DNA of 42,688 bases from Acidobacteriaceae bacterium. Its GTDB lineage: Bacteria; Acidobacteriota; Terriglobia; Terriglobales; Acidobacteriaceae. Shown in pieces: positions 1 to 7,379 of the stretch (position 1 is the first letter of the stretch; each line of letters starts with the position of its first letter). The stretch is from positions 1 to 42,688 of the forward strand of contig CAHJWN010000032.1 in NCBI GenBank assembly GCA_903642265.1. The letters run 5' to 3'. A model generated the notes under the pieces. It worked only from the letters and a program-made list of their open reading frames with translations. It did no database searches and was not told the origin of the DNA. The translations under genes were made by a program, and so were the position numbers.

Positions 1-49
1 GCGCTTTTCAAAAGATGCAGCCTAGTCTTCAGTAGCCTAAACTTTTCGT

Positions 50-904
50 ATGAGCGTCTTGCGCACGTCTTCAGAGTCTGAAGGGGAAATTATCCCGCCG
101 GTCTGTGCTCCGGTTCCCGTTCCAGATTATTCTCCGACTGAAATTACCTCGAGTGGTGAAACGGTGTCTCGGCCTTCCCGCCGCGGTCGCCTCTCTGACT
201 TTCTTGCCGCGCCTGCAACCTACGCGCTCGTCGGCACCAATTGCGCTGTCTTCCTCCTGATGTTGTACAAAGGCGTTTCTTTCAATTCGACCGGCGATCT
301 GATCCGCTTCGGGGCAACCAGCACGTCACTCATGCAGGATCACGGCCAGTGGTACCGCCTGGTGACGGCTATCTTCGTGCACGGGGGATGGATCCACCTC
401 CTGACAAACATGTGGTGTCTGTGGAACCTGGGCATGCTTGGCGAGCCACTCATTGGCCCTTTTGGGCTCGCAGCTGTCTACGTGCTCACCGGCGCCTGCG
501 GCAACCTGCTTTCGATGGCGGTGACCGTTGCGCAAGGGAACGATGAGGTAGGCGTCGGTGCTTCGGGCGCGGTCTTCGGCATTGCGGGAATTCTGATCGT
601 CTTATTATCCAATCGCAAGCTGCCAATTCCATGGGAAGAGCTTCGCCGCCTGCGCCGTTCGGTGATCCAGTTCGCTGTGCTGAACCTCGTCATTGGCGGC
701 GCTACGCTCTTCGCCAGAGACTTCATCCGCATCGACAACCTTGCCCACATCGGTGGATTTGGAGCAGGTCTGGTGCTGGGTCTTCCGCTTGTGCCTCGCA
801 TGACGGCTGGCCGTACAGCCTATCTCGGGCGTCAGAAGCTGACCTTTGCTGGGGCAGCATTGGTACTCTCACTCTTTGGCTACTGGATCGCAAATCTTCG
901 CTAG
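50..904 (+). CDS. Rhomboid family intramembrane serine protease
   Basis: An inner-membrane serine protease that cleaves transmembrane substrates inside the bilayer. The 284-residue protein has a roughly 50-residue, proline-rich, probably cytoplasmic N-terminus and then about six or seven hydrophobic segments. The family signatures are clear: HGGWIHLLTNMWCLWNLG (the oxyanion-side His/Asn segment), GVGASGAVFG with nucleophile Ser172, and DNLAHIGGFGAG with catalytic His233, so the Ser-His dyad is intact. The ATG at 50 is preceded by AACTTTTCGT with no strong ribosome site. The gene converges on the Xre regulator (4-base gap), so they are not an operon. The substrate cannot be inferred from the sequence. 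Confidence 0.93.
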   Translation: MSVLRTSSESEGEIIPPVCAPVPVPDYSPTEITSSGETVSRPSRRGRLSDFLAAPATYALVGTNCAVFLLMLYKGVSFNSTGDLIRFGATSTSLMQDHGQWYRLVTAIFVHGGWIHLLTNMWCLWNLGMLGEPLIGPFGLAAVYVLTGACGNLLSMAVTVAQGNDEVGVGASGAVFGIAGILIVLLSNRKLPIPWEELRRLRRSVIQFAVLNLVIGGATLFARDFIRIDNLAHIGGFGAGLVLGLPLVPRMTAGRTAYLGRQKLTFAGAALVLSLFGYWIANLR

Positions 905-908
905 GTAC

Positions 909-1256
909 TTAGCTGACAGCGGTTGACGCAAACTTCTTGACCATTGCGAGCAGCAGGCGTCGATCGCTTTCGCTCAGTTGTGCGGAGTAGCGCTGCACCT
1001 GCGTAAGAAACCGAATCTCGTCCTCATTGAGGTTCAGCCCCGACATCTCCTTGGAGACAAGCTCTTCTGCAAAGAACTGGGACAGCTGCAGGTCAAGGGC
1101 GCGGGCGATCTTCTGCAGCGTGTCGAGTGAGGGAACGGTATGTCCGTTTTCCACTCGCGACAAGTAACAGCGCAGCAGGCCAGTACGCTTTTCGATGTCG
1201 CCCTGCGACATGTTCCTTTGCAGGCGGTACTCGCGGATGGTAGTGCCGATGTTCAT
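909..1256 (-). CDS. Short Xre-family (HTH_3) transcriptional regulator
   Basis: A small DNA-binding regulator. The N-terminal helix-turn-helix (IGTTIREYRLQRNMSQGDIE, then KRTGLLRCYLSRVENGHTVP) covers about residues 2-62 and is followed by a leucine- and charge-rich helical tail of about 50 residues that probably dimerises. The start is uncertain. The frame is open to 1331, with ATG codons at 1331, 1322, 1313 and 1256. I chose 1256 because the Xre domain begins there. A leaderless ATG at 1322 is also possible because the candidate promoter (1330-1358) would initiate near 1323. The -35 of that promoter lies in a perfect palindrome, which suggests autoregulation. No target gene can be assigned. 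Confidence 0.85.
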   Translation of the reverse strand: MNIGTTIREYRLQRNMSQGDIEKRTGLLRCYLSRVENGHTVPSLDTLQKIARALDLQLSQFFAEELVSKEMSGLNLNEDEIRFLTQVQRYSAQLSESDRRLLLAMVKKFASTAVS

Positions 1257-1329
1257 CGATATCGAGAACGGCTTTACAGGGTCGCCCGCCAGGGTAGGAA
1301 GCAATGTGTGCATGTTGGCCATTGACAAC

Positions 1330-1363
1330 AAAGTAACTATCTACAGGCGTTGGGTCAACGCCT
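1330..1363 (-). promoter_or_regulatory. Candidate promoter with overlapping palindromic operator for the Xre gene
   Basis: On the minus strand, TTGACC (1358-1353) and TACTTT (1335-1330) are separated by 17 bases, giving a plausible sigma-70 promoter. The -35 box lies in a perfect 8-bp inverted repeat, AGGCGTTG (1345-1352) and CAACGCCT (1356-1363), with a GGT centre. An operator over the -35 of a small Xre gene suggests autorepression. A second, widely spaced pair, GGTTCCAG (1399-1406) and CTGGAACC (1458-1465), lies further upstream and might be another binding site. The -10 match is only moderate. Confidence 0.4.
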
Positions 1364-1518
1364 ATCTTCCACTGAATCGGGGATGCCGAACCATCACAGG
1401 TTCCAGAGAAGAAGATAAGCATCAACCCTTGAAGTGTTACTTGAACCTGGCAGAGAGCTGGAACCAGACCTATAAATAGCTATCTAGTAAACATGCACAG
1501 CATGTGGTGCAAACGCTG

Positions 1519-2274
1519 CTAACCCATGTACATTCCACCATTTACGTCGAGCGTGTGCCCTGTGATGTACGCCGCGTCCTCGGATGCGAGAAAGGCCACG
1601 GCTGCGGCAACATCGTGGTCCGTCCCGGCGCGTTGCAGCGGGATGAACTGGGTCATTGCAGTACGCTGGTCCTCCGTCAGCACAGCAGTCATTGCGGTTT
1701 CAATGTAGCCCGGAGCCACCGCGTTGACTGTAATCGTCCGGCTGGCAAGCTCGCGGGCAAGTGATTTGGTCATGCCGATCAGGCCGGCTTTCGAGGCGGC
1801 GTAGTTTGCCTGCCCCGCCTGTCCCGCCTCCCCGACAACGGAGGTGATGTTGATTATTCGTCCCCAACGGGCCTTGACCATGGACATCATCACCGCCTGC
1901 GTCATCAGGAACGCACCCGTTAGGTTGGTCGAGATTACGTCATCCCAGTCCTTGCGCTTCATGCGCATGGCAAGGATGTCGCGGGTAATTCCGCCATTGT
2001 TGATAAGGATCTCTACCTTGCCGAACTTTGCAGTCACAGACTTGGCGCAATTCTTGATCGAATCTTCGCTGCCCAGGTCAAGTTCGAAGGCATGGGCGGT
2101 CCCGCCAGCAGCTGTGATCTCTGCAACCACCCCAGCAAGTTTTTCCTGGTTGCGAGCTGCAAGTGCAACGCAGGCTCCATCACTTGCGAGTCTCAGGGCA
2201 CATGCCCTGCCTATCCCTTGCGATGCCCCGGTTACGAGCGCGATACGGCCTGCCAGTTTACTCATGATCTCCAT
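1519..2274 (-). CDS. fabG: 3-oxoacyl-[ACP] reductase, SDR family
   Basis: Probably the NADPH-dependent reductase of beta-ketoacyl-ACP in type II fatty acid synthesis. The 251-residue protein has the glycine-rich cofactor motif VTGASQGIGRA near the N-terminus, NNGG in the central strand, the catalytic NITSVVG serine region with YAASK, and the C-terminal DVNGGMYMG typical of FabG. Its length is normal. The start could be the ATG at 2274 or at 2265; GGAG lies just before the latter but is closely spaced. It follows the DUF2071 gene by 45 bases on the same strand, so they may be co-transcribed. SDR enzymes are diverse, so another substrate is possible, but the match to FabG is strong. Confidence 0.9.
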   Translation of the reverse strand: MEIMSKLAGRIALVTGASQGIGRACALRLASDGACVALAARNQEKLAGVVAEITAAGGTAHAFELDLGSEDSIKNCAKSVTAKFGKVEILINNGGITRDILAMRMKRKDWDDVISTNLTGAFLMTQAVMMSMVKARWGRIINITSVVGEAGQAGQANYAASKAGLIGMTKSLARELASRTITVNAVAPGYIETAMTAVLTEDQRTAMTQFIPLQRAGTDHDVAAAVAFLASEDAAYITGHTLDVNGGMYMG

Positions 2275-2319
2275 TCAAAGCTGCAAATGGATTATACGGA
2301 GGGCACGGCCCGGTGATGG

Positions 2320-3126
2320 TCAGCCCTCAGCCCTCAAGGACCAGATATAGACATCCAGCGCTTTCGAGAAATGCAGGATCGGCGGCCGGTCTGGCAACGA
2401 TATTCCATGTGCATGGGCCAGGGTGTTGGTGCGAAACTCCGCCTCAGCCCGTTCGAGCGGCCATGGCCTATGGTGAATGTTCCCGACCAGCACACGGCGG
2501 CCGGAGGTCGTGTAGAGGCAATACCGTTCGGTAAGGAAATGCTCGAGGGTGCCGGGCAGGCTTGGTTGAGCGTCTGGAGCCCGTCCGTTTCCGCGATAAT
2601 TGGCCTGAAGGTTTGCTGGCACCGTTGTCAGCAAACGTCGGCTCTTGTAACGAACGGTTCCATCGCTGGCCGTCTCCCGAACCATGTTTGCAAGAAAGTA
2701 GGGCAGATGGAAGAGCGAACGTGCACCGGCGACCGCAAGCGGGCTGGCAGCGTCGAGTGAAAAAAAGAAGACGCCAGCACGACCAGTGATCTTCGAACGG
2801 ACATATGTACGGAGGTTCAACTCGGGGAAGCCTCTGGCAAATGGAATGGTTGCAGCTACGGTTCCCGGAAGGCGCGCCCGAAGCCGGTCCATCCAGAACG
2901 GCACGACACCTGCCCAGGCAAAGCCGTCGAACGTATCAAGTTCAAGGCTCGCAGGTATCAAAGCCCGTATCCGATCGGCTGAAATAGGCCAATGAGCAAA
3001 AAGCAGATCGTTCCACCGCTGGGTCATCGTCCATGGCCGATCCGGGATCGGAAACGAGCGGTGCGACTGCGTAGCTAGAACGCTTGCTGTGTCGTATTCG
3101 ATCGCTGCCGCGCTTGCCGTAGTCAT
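2320..3126 (-). CDS. DUF2071 (YqjF-like) protein
   Basis: A conserved cytoplasmic protein of unknown function. Family features are RPWTMTQRWNDLLFAHWPI near the N-terminus, the segment from LIPASLELDTFDGFAW to GVVPFWMDRLR, and the C-terminal half with YCLYTTSGRRVLVGNIHHRP, as in YqjF-like proteins. The frame is open to 3324, but that longer form would cross the promoter and start of thyX. The start used here, ATG at 3126 (MTTASAAAIEYD), gives 268 residues and leaves a short divergent intergenic region. It lies upstream of fabG on the same strand with a 45-base gap. The family has an acetoacetate-decarboxylase-like fold by published annotation, but I cannot assign a reaction. Confidence 0.85.
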   Translation of the reverse strand: MTTASAAAIEYDTASVLATQSHRSFPIPDRPWTMTQRWNDLLFAHWPISADRIRALIPASLELDTFDGFAWAGVVPFWMDRLRARLPGTVAATIPFARGFPELNLRTYVRSKITGRAGVFFFSLDAASPLAVAGARSLFHLPYFLANMVRETASDGTVRYKSRRLLTTVPANLQANYRGNGRAPDAQPSLPGTLEHFLTERYCLYTTSGRRVLVGNIHHRPWPLERAEAEFRTNTLAHAHGISLPDRPPILHFSKALDVYIWSLRAEG

Positions 3127-3144
3127 ACCTGTCAGATGCTGTGA

Positions 3145-3172
3145 TTGCGAGCGGCAGTGGATAACGTATCCT
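3145..3172 (+). promoter_or_regulatory. Candidate thyX promoter, short or absent leader
   Basis: TTGCGA (3145-3150) and TATCCT (3167-3172) are 16 bases apart and match the sigma-70 consensus at four of six positions each. Initiation would fall near 3179, only a few bases before the ATG at 3183, and no ribosome-binding sequence precedes that ATG. If correct, the thyX message would be leaderless or nearly so. Confidence 0.35.
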
Positions 3173-3182
3173 GAGTTTGACC

Positions 3183-4775
3183 ATGCCAGACGATGCGATT
3201 CCACCTTCCCAACCGGTAGCAGATGCGCCAGATGCGATCGCGTACGAAACAGACGTTTACGCAATCCACGGCGCAGATCCCGAAGTACTGGCCTACGCAA
3301 TGGCGAAGTACTCTCGCTCTTCATTGACGCTGCGCGAGTCGCTGGCTGAGATCAGCTCGCAGCGTGCCGAGCAGTTTCTGAATACCTTCTACTTTCAGTA
3401 CGGGCATCGTTCCATCGCTGATCTCGCGCACCTCCCGCTGGCGATTGAGAAGCTAAGTTTACTGGCAGCCATCGCGCTGGTTGATGAGCCGCGCTGGGAC
3501 GGCCAGGAGCGTTCGACACGGTACCAGGACTTCCGCAAGTCGGGCTGGTATACCCCACGGCTGGGAGGCGCCACGCCCATCTTTACGAATGCGATCAAGG
3601 CAATGTTCACGGCGTACCAGCAAGTTGGTGCAAGGATGGGTGAAGCCCTTAGATCCGCCGTTCCCAAGCCGGAAGCGATGAAGCTTGATGCGTACGAGCG
3701 TACCCTGAAGGCGCGAGCATTCGATGTCGCGCGGTACCTGTTGCCGCTCGCGACCAACACCTCGCTTGGCCAGATCGTGAACGCACGAACGCTTGAGATG
3801 CAGGTCTCGCGGCTGCTGACCAGCGAGTTTGCGGAGATTCGCGATCTTGGCGAACGACTGCGAAAGGCCGCCACGGAGCCGGCATGGAACGTGCAGGACG
3901 CAGCCTCCAAAGTGCTGATCGAAGAAGTTCGTGCGGCCGACCCTTCCATGGCGGATCGTATTGCCGAGCAGTTGCTTCGCCCTGTGAAGACCGCTCCAAC
4001 GCTGGTCAAGTACGCAACGGCCTCCGCTTACGTTCAAACAAGCCGTGTCGAACTGGCACAGGCCGCAGACGAATTGATGGTGGGGCAGGTGATTGCGCCC
4101 GCCCCGGTCGTCGATCTGCTCGATGATGACGGCCCCCTTGAGGTTGAACTCGCTACCTCGCTGCTCTATCCGCACTGCTACTATTCGTATCGACAGCTCC
4201 GCAATGAGATCGCTGCTCTTAGCGAGGTTCGCAGGGATGAGCTGGTTGCGCTCGGTTTGGCACACCGTGGCCAGCATGATGAACTGCCGCGCCCCTTCAG
4301 CGCCGGACAGGGCTTCCGGTTCGACATCCTTATGGACATTGGGGGCTTCCGCGATATGCACCGCCACCGACGCTGTGTGCAGTTGCTGCAGAGCTACACC
4401 GATCTGCACGGCTACGAGACGCCAGCCTGTCCAGGGCAGCCCACGTTGGCTGAAGCGGATCTTGAAGAGCTGTATAAGGGTGCGATGGACACCGCGCTCC
4501 AGGCATACCGAACCCTTAAGGCAAGCGGCGAGCCGGAAGCGGACCAGTCAGCTCAATACTGCCTGCCGCTGGGTACACGCTGCCGATCGATGTTCAAGAT
4601 GGACTTTGCGGAGGCGGTGTACATCTCTGAGCTACGGGCCGGCCCTGCCGGACACTTCAGCTATCGCCGAGTCGCGTGGGAGATGTATCGGACGGTGGCC
4701 GAGCGGCATCCTTCACTGGCCTCCTACTTCCGGATTGAAGACGTGAATGAGCCTGTGGACCTGCTGCGACGCTAG
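3183..4775 (+). CDS. thyX: FAD-dependent thymidylate synthase family, duplicated two-domain form
   Basis: ThyX makes dTMP from dUMP with FAD, NADPH and methylene-tetrahydrofolate. Usual ThyX proteins have about 220-260 residues; this one has 530 and looks like two fused ThyX domains. The N-half has YGHRSIADLAH, then QERSTRY (Ser111, Arg113, Tyr114), and later ARYLLPLATNTSLGQIVNAR. The C-half has DMHRHRRCVQLLQSY (Arg394-His395-Arg396) and later CLPLGTRCRSMF with ELRAGPAGHFSYR. The signature RHRxxSxNxxSxRY is thus split: the RHR part survives only in the C-half and the SxRY part only in the N-half. I start at ATG 3183; a TTG at 3177 is also open. It is divergent from the DUF2071 gene. Family membership is firm; activity as the main thymidylate synthase is inferred. 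Confidence 0.88.
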   Translation: MPDDAIPPSQPVADAPDAIAYETDVYAIHGADPEVLAYAMAKYSRSSLTLRESLAEISSQRAEQFLNTFYFQYGHRSIADLAHLPLAIEKLSLLAAIALVDEPRWDGQERSTRYQDFRKSGWYTPRLGGATPIFTNAIKAMFTAYQQVGARMGEALRSAVPKPEAMKLDAYERTLKARAFDVARYLLPLATNTSLGQIVNARTLEMQVSRLLTSEFAEIRDLGERLRKAATEPAWNVQDAASKVLIEEVRAADPSMADRIAEQLLRPVKTAPTLVKYATASAYVQTSRVELAQAADELMVGQVIAPAPVVDLLDDDGPLEVELATSLLYPHCYYSYRQLRNEIAALSEVRRDELVALGLAHRGQHDELPRPFSAGQGFRFDILMDIGGFRDMHRHRRCVQLLQSYTDLHGYETPACPGQPTLAEADLEELYKGAMDTALQAYRTLKASGEPEADQSAQYCLPLGTRCRSMFKMDFAEAVYISELRAGPAGHFSYRRVAWEMYRTVAERHPSLASYFRIEDVNEPVDLLRR

Positions 4776-4807
4776 CTCTCCGTGTCGCCGGTAGTTGCTT
4801 CTCAGGA

Positions 4808-5131
4808 CTAGCCGACGACGGAAGTTGCGTTCGGAATGTCAGGGGCTGCCGCGAGGGTAGCTTGGATGAACGAAGTTCCCAGGTCAATCGAGACTGTTTG
4901 CAGCGGTAAGCCAAGCTCCTGTGCAATCTGGTTGGGGCCTTCGCCTTGTGATTGCAGCTGCTTGATCGAACTGGTAAGCGTCACCACATCCTTAGGCGGC
5001 GGGGGAGGAGGGGGCGGGGGTGGTGGTGGCGGCGCCGCAATCCGCGCCGCCACCTGTTGCGAGGTCGACGTGGACTCATTCACCGTGGGCAAAACGGGAG
5101 TTGTGCCGATGGAAGAGATCTGGAGACTCAT
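4808..5131 (-). CDS. Small protein with a 13-proline run and a helix-turn-helix-like C-terminus
   Basis: I do not recognise a named family. From the ATG at 5131 (MSLQISSIGTTPVLP) the product has 107 residues, with AAGGCGG upstream as a possible ribosome site; the frame is open to an ATG at 5173. A Ser/Thr-rich N-terminus is followed by 13 consecutive prolines encoded by mixed CCN codons, and then a segment (SSIKQLQSQGEGPNQIAQEL, GLPLQTVSIDLG) that resembles a short helix-turn-helix of the form qIAqeLglplqTV. Such a proline run should stall ribosomes unless EF-P is present. The gene converges on thyX and is divergent from recA. The opposite strand encodes a polyglycine frame that I regard as a shadow. 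Confidence 0.6.
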   Translation of the reverse strand: MSLQISSIGTTPVLPTVNESTSTSQQVAARIAAPPPPPPPPPPPPPKDVVTLTSSIKQLQSQGEGPNQIAQELGLPLQTVSIDLGTSFIQATLAAAPDIPNATSVVG

Positions 5132-5247
5132 ACGGGACCCGCCTTTTGTAATTCTTAGTTCCTTCTCATCCATCTATCGGCTAAGATCAGACAAACATAA
5201 TAATCTCTGTATCAAGAGTGCTTTCTGCTGCCATATTCGCCTTTTCT

Positions 5248-5275
5248 TTGCTTTTTCCCATTTCGGTGCTAGAAT
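5248..5275 (+). promoter_or_regulatory. Candidate recA promoter
   Basis: TTGCTT (5248-5253) and TAGAAT (5270-5275) are separated by 16 bases, a good sigma-70-like pair. Initiation near 5282 would fall after the ATG at 5279 and about 24 bases before the GTG at 5306, which has GGGAGAG (5293-5299) at good spacing. The promoter therefore supports the GTG as the recA start. I could not recognise a LexA box, whose form differs between phyla. Confidence 0.5.
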
Positions 5276-5305
5276 CCGATGACGTTTAGAGTGGGAGAGT
5301 TCAGC

Positions 5306-6379
5306 GTGGCAGACGACCGTAGCAAAGCAATTGAGACAGCCCTTTCGCAACTGGAAAAGCAGTTTGGCAAGGGTTCCGTGATGCGCCTGGGCTCGAAGGA
5401 AGCGATTGTGCCGATCTCAGTCATCTCGACTGGATCGATCTCCTTCGATGCGGCGCTTGGCGTAGGTGGCGTGCCACGCGGCCGCGTGATCGAGATCTTC
5501 GGCCCTGAATCTTCAGGTAAGACGACGATCACCTTGCAGATCGTGGCAGAAGCGCAGAAGGCTGGCGGCTTGGCGGCATTCGTCGACGCGGAGCATGCGC
5601 TTGACCCGGCCTACGCGAAGAAACTAGGCGTAGATATCGACAACCTGCTGATCTCGCAACCGGATTATGGCGAGCAGGCGCTGGAGATCGTCGAAGCGCT
5701 GGTTCGCTCGAACGCGATTGACGTTCTGGTAGTCGACTCGGTTGCGGCACTCGTGCCCAAAGCTGAACTTGACGGCGAGATGGGCGATTCCCACATGGGT
5801 CTACAGGCCCGGTTGATGAGCCAGGCTTTGCGCAAGCTCACAGGCACGGTCTCGAAGTCGCGCACCTGTTTGATCTTCATCAACCAGATCCGCGACAAGA
5901 TTGGCGTGATGTTTGGGAATCCGGAGACCACCACCGGAGGCCGTGCGTTGAAGTTCTATTCATCGATGCGCATCGATATACGCCGGATTGGGGCAGTGAA
6001 GGAAGGCGATGTTGTCGTTGGCTCGCGCACCAAGGTGAAGATTGTTAAGAACAAGGTAGCCGCACCGTTCCGCGATGCCGAGTTCGACATTCTTTATGGT
6101 GAGGGTATCTCGCGTGAAGGTGATGGGCTTGACCTTGCGGTGCTCCACAACATCGTCGACAAAAGTGGGGCCTGGTACAGCTATCAAGGTGAGCGCATCG
6201 GGCAGGGTCGAGAAAATGTGCGTAACTTCCTCAAGGAAAACAGGGAAGTCTTTGGCCGAATTGATGCCGAAGTCCGCAAGAAACTGAATATTGGCGCGGC
6301 TTTGCCGCCGCTGGATGTCCCGGATGCGCCAGCGAACGGAGCAGCAGTAGCAGCAGAGGTCATTAAGTCAAAAAAATAG
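5306..6379 (+). CDS. recA: Recombinase RecA
   Basis: The strand-exchange ATPase of homologous recombination and coprotease of the SOS response. The GTG start at 5306 gives 357 residues beginning (M)[19 protein letters not shown], which aligns with the usual RecA N-terminus, whereas the upstream ATG at 5279 would add nine atypical residues. Seen in order are [12 protein letters not shown], Walker [10 protein letters not shown], the Walker B region [32 protein letters not shown] of DNA loop L1, and [19 protein letters not shown] of loop L2, then the C-terminal domain ending in a Lys-rich tail. It stands alone. The stop codon lies within a strong hairpin. Confidence 0.98.
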   Translation: MADDRSKAIETALSQLEKQFGKGSVMRLGSKEAIVPISVISTGSISFDAALGVGGVPRGRVIEIFGPESSGKTTITLQIVAEAQKAGGLAAFVDAEHALDPAYAKKLGVDIDNLLISQPDYGEQALEIVEALVRSNAIDVLVVDSVAALVPKAELDGEMGDSHMGLQARLMSQALRKLTGTVSKSRTCLIFINQIRDKIGVMFGNPETTTGGRALKFYSSMRIDIRRIGAVKEGDVVVGSRTKVKIVKNKVAAPFRDAEFDILYGEGISREGDGLDLAVLHNIVDKSGAWYSYQGERIGQGRENVRNFLKENREVFGRIDAEVRKKLNIGAALPPLDVPDAPANGAAVAAEVIKSKK

Positions 6380-6403
6380 ACGCGATCAGGTTGATCGCGT
6401 CTA
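6377..6403 (-). terminator. 12-bp perfect hairpin at the recA stop codon, with the T-tract on the minus strand
   Basis: TAGACGCGATCA (6377-6388) and TGATCGCGTCTA (6392-6403) form a perfect 12-bp stem around a GGT loop, and the recA TAG stop is its first three bases. Seven A residues (6370-6376) precede it on the plus strand and no T-run follows it. Read on the minus strand, the hairpin is followed by seven T residues, which is the intrinsic-terminator arrangement. It may act in both directions, or mainly stop antisense transcription from entering recA. Confidence 0.7.
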
Positions 6404-6839
6404 CGGCCTGCGTACTCAGCGAAGTTGCGGGTGGCCAGCAATTGCTATTGACGCTAAGAAGCCGTTACTGACGAGACTCCAGTACACGGCGACAAGCAAA
6501 GATTGAACAGCTGAAGATAAACAGGGAGAGGCTGACGCAGAAAAGTCCAACCGGAAGATGGGCTGCAGTCGAAACTGGATCGCTGGTAGCGGGTTCGACT
6601 CGGGGAAAAGAGAAGTGTTCTGCAAGGCTGGCCATTGTCGATTACGTCCTAATAGATTTTTGCAAGGGTTGGGAGCCAAACTGATCCTAACCTCGCTCGT
6701 TGGTGGCGCAGCCTTATTCCTTAGTATGTGCGATCACTCGCGTAACTCGGCCTGATACCAAGCTTGTTCGATTTCGGTTACTGAAGCATTACTCTCTGCC
6801 TCAGAGGACGAGACACATCTGGGATATGCTTCTGGAGTC
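6404..6839. other. Intergenic region without recognised genes
   Basis: 436 bases between the recA hairpin and coaD. Short frames exist on both strands (for example 6416-6679 minus and 6558-6755 plus), but they lack domain similarity or convincing ribosome sites. I found no tRNA, known riboswitch or clear sigma-70 promoter for coaD. Since the recA hairpin reads as a terminator on the minus strand, a minus-strand transcript starting here is possible. Confidence 0.5.
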
Positions 6840-7340
6840 ATGCATACCGTCAAGGCGATCTATCCCGGCACCTTCGATCCACTTACAAATGGGCACCTCG
6901 ATCTGATCGCACGTGGAGCGAAGATTGTGGACGAGTTGGTTGTCGCAATCTTGCGGAATAGCGAAAAAGGGACGCCGCTATTTACGGTTCCAGAACGTGA
7001 AGAGATGATTCGCGAGGCAATACAGGGCTTTGACAATGTATCGGTGACCACATTCAATGGACTGCTTGTCGATTTTGCCCGGCAGCAGGGGGCCAAGGCA
7101 GTCCTCCGCGGTATTCGCGCTATCAGCGATTACGAGTACGAGTTTCAAATGGCGATGATGAATCGTAAGCTTGATCCCGAGCTTGAAACCCTATTCATGA
7201 TGCCGGCCGAGAAATACACTTACGTCAGTTCCCGGCTGATTAAAGGCGTCTTTCGGCTTGGTGGGGACGTGACCGCGTTGGTGCCTCCACTGGTCGTGGA
7301 GAGGCTGAAAGCGAAGACGGTGACTCCGAATAACGAGTGA
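6840..7340 (+). CDS. coaD: Pantetheine-phosphate adenylyltransferase
   Basis: Catalyses the fourth step of coenzyme A synthesis, transferring AMP from ATP to 4'-phosphopantetheine to give dephospho-CoA. The 166 residues match the family length. The nucleotidyltransferase motif is GTFDPLTNGHLDLI (the TNGH form of TxGH), followed by LRGIRAISDYEYEFQMAMMN, LFMMPAEKYTYVSS and SSRLIKGVFRLGGDVTALVP, all typical of CoaD hexamers. A GGAG lies just before the ATG, though closely spaced. The methyltransferase begins 39 bases downstream and may be co-transcribed. Confidence 0.96.
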   Translation: MHTVKAIYPGTFDPLTNGHLDLIARGAKIVDELVVAILRNSEKGTPLFTVPEREEMIREAIQGFDNVSVTTFNGLLVDFARQQGAKAVLRGIRAISDYEYEFQMAMMNRKLDPELETLFMMPAEKYTYVSSRLIKGVFRLGGDVTALVPPLVVERLKAKTVTPNNE

Positions 7341-7379
7341 ATCCGGGAGAGTGAATCTCCAGAAATCGGACAACCAAGA

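Noticed and set aside
2320..3324. Longer DUF2071 protein starting at 3324
   Set aside because: It would cross the thyX promoter and start, and the added residues are basic and unlike the family; ATG 3126 gives the normal N-terminus.
3459..4409. 316-residue minus-strand frame opposite thyX
   Set aside because: No domain, His/Arg-rich composition typical of antisense frames, and thyX is clearly coding on the other strand.
4836..5282. Plus-strand open frame with a polyglycine run
   Set aside because: It is antisense to the polyproline gene and extends into the recA promoter; the glycine run is only the complement of the proline codons.
6416..6679. 87-residue minus-strand frame in the recA-coaD gap
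   Set aside because: No ribosome site, no motif and unremarkable composition; the facing terminator alone is not enough to call a gene.
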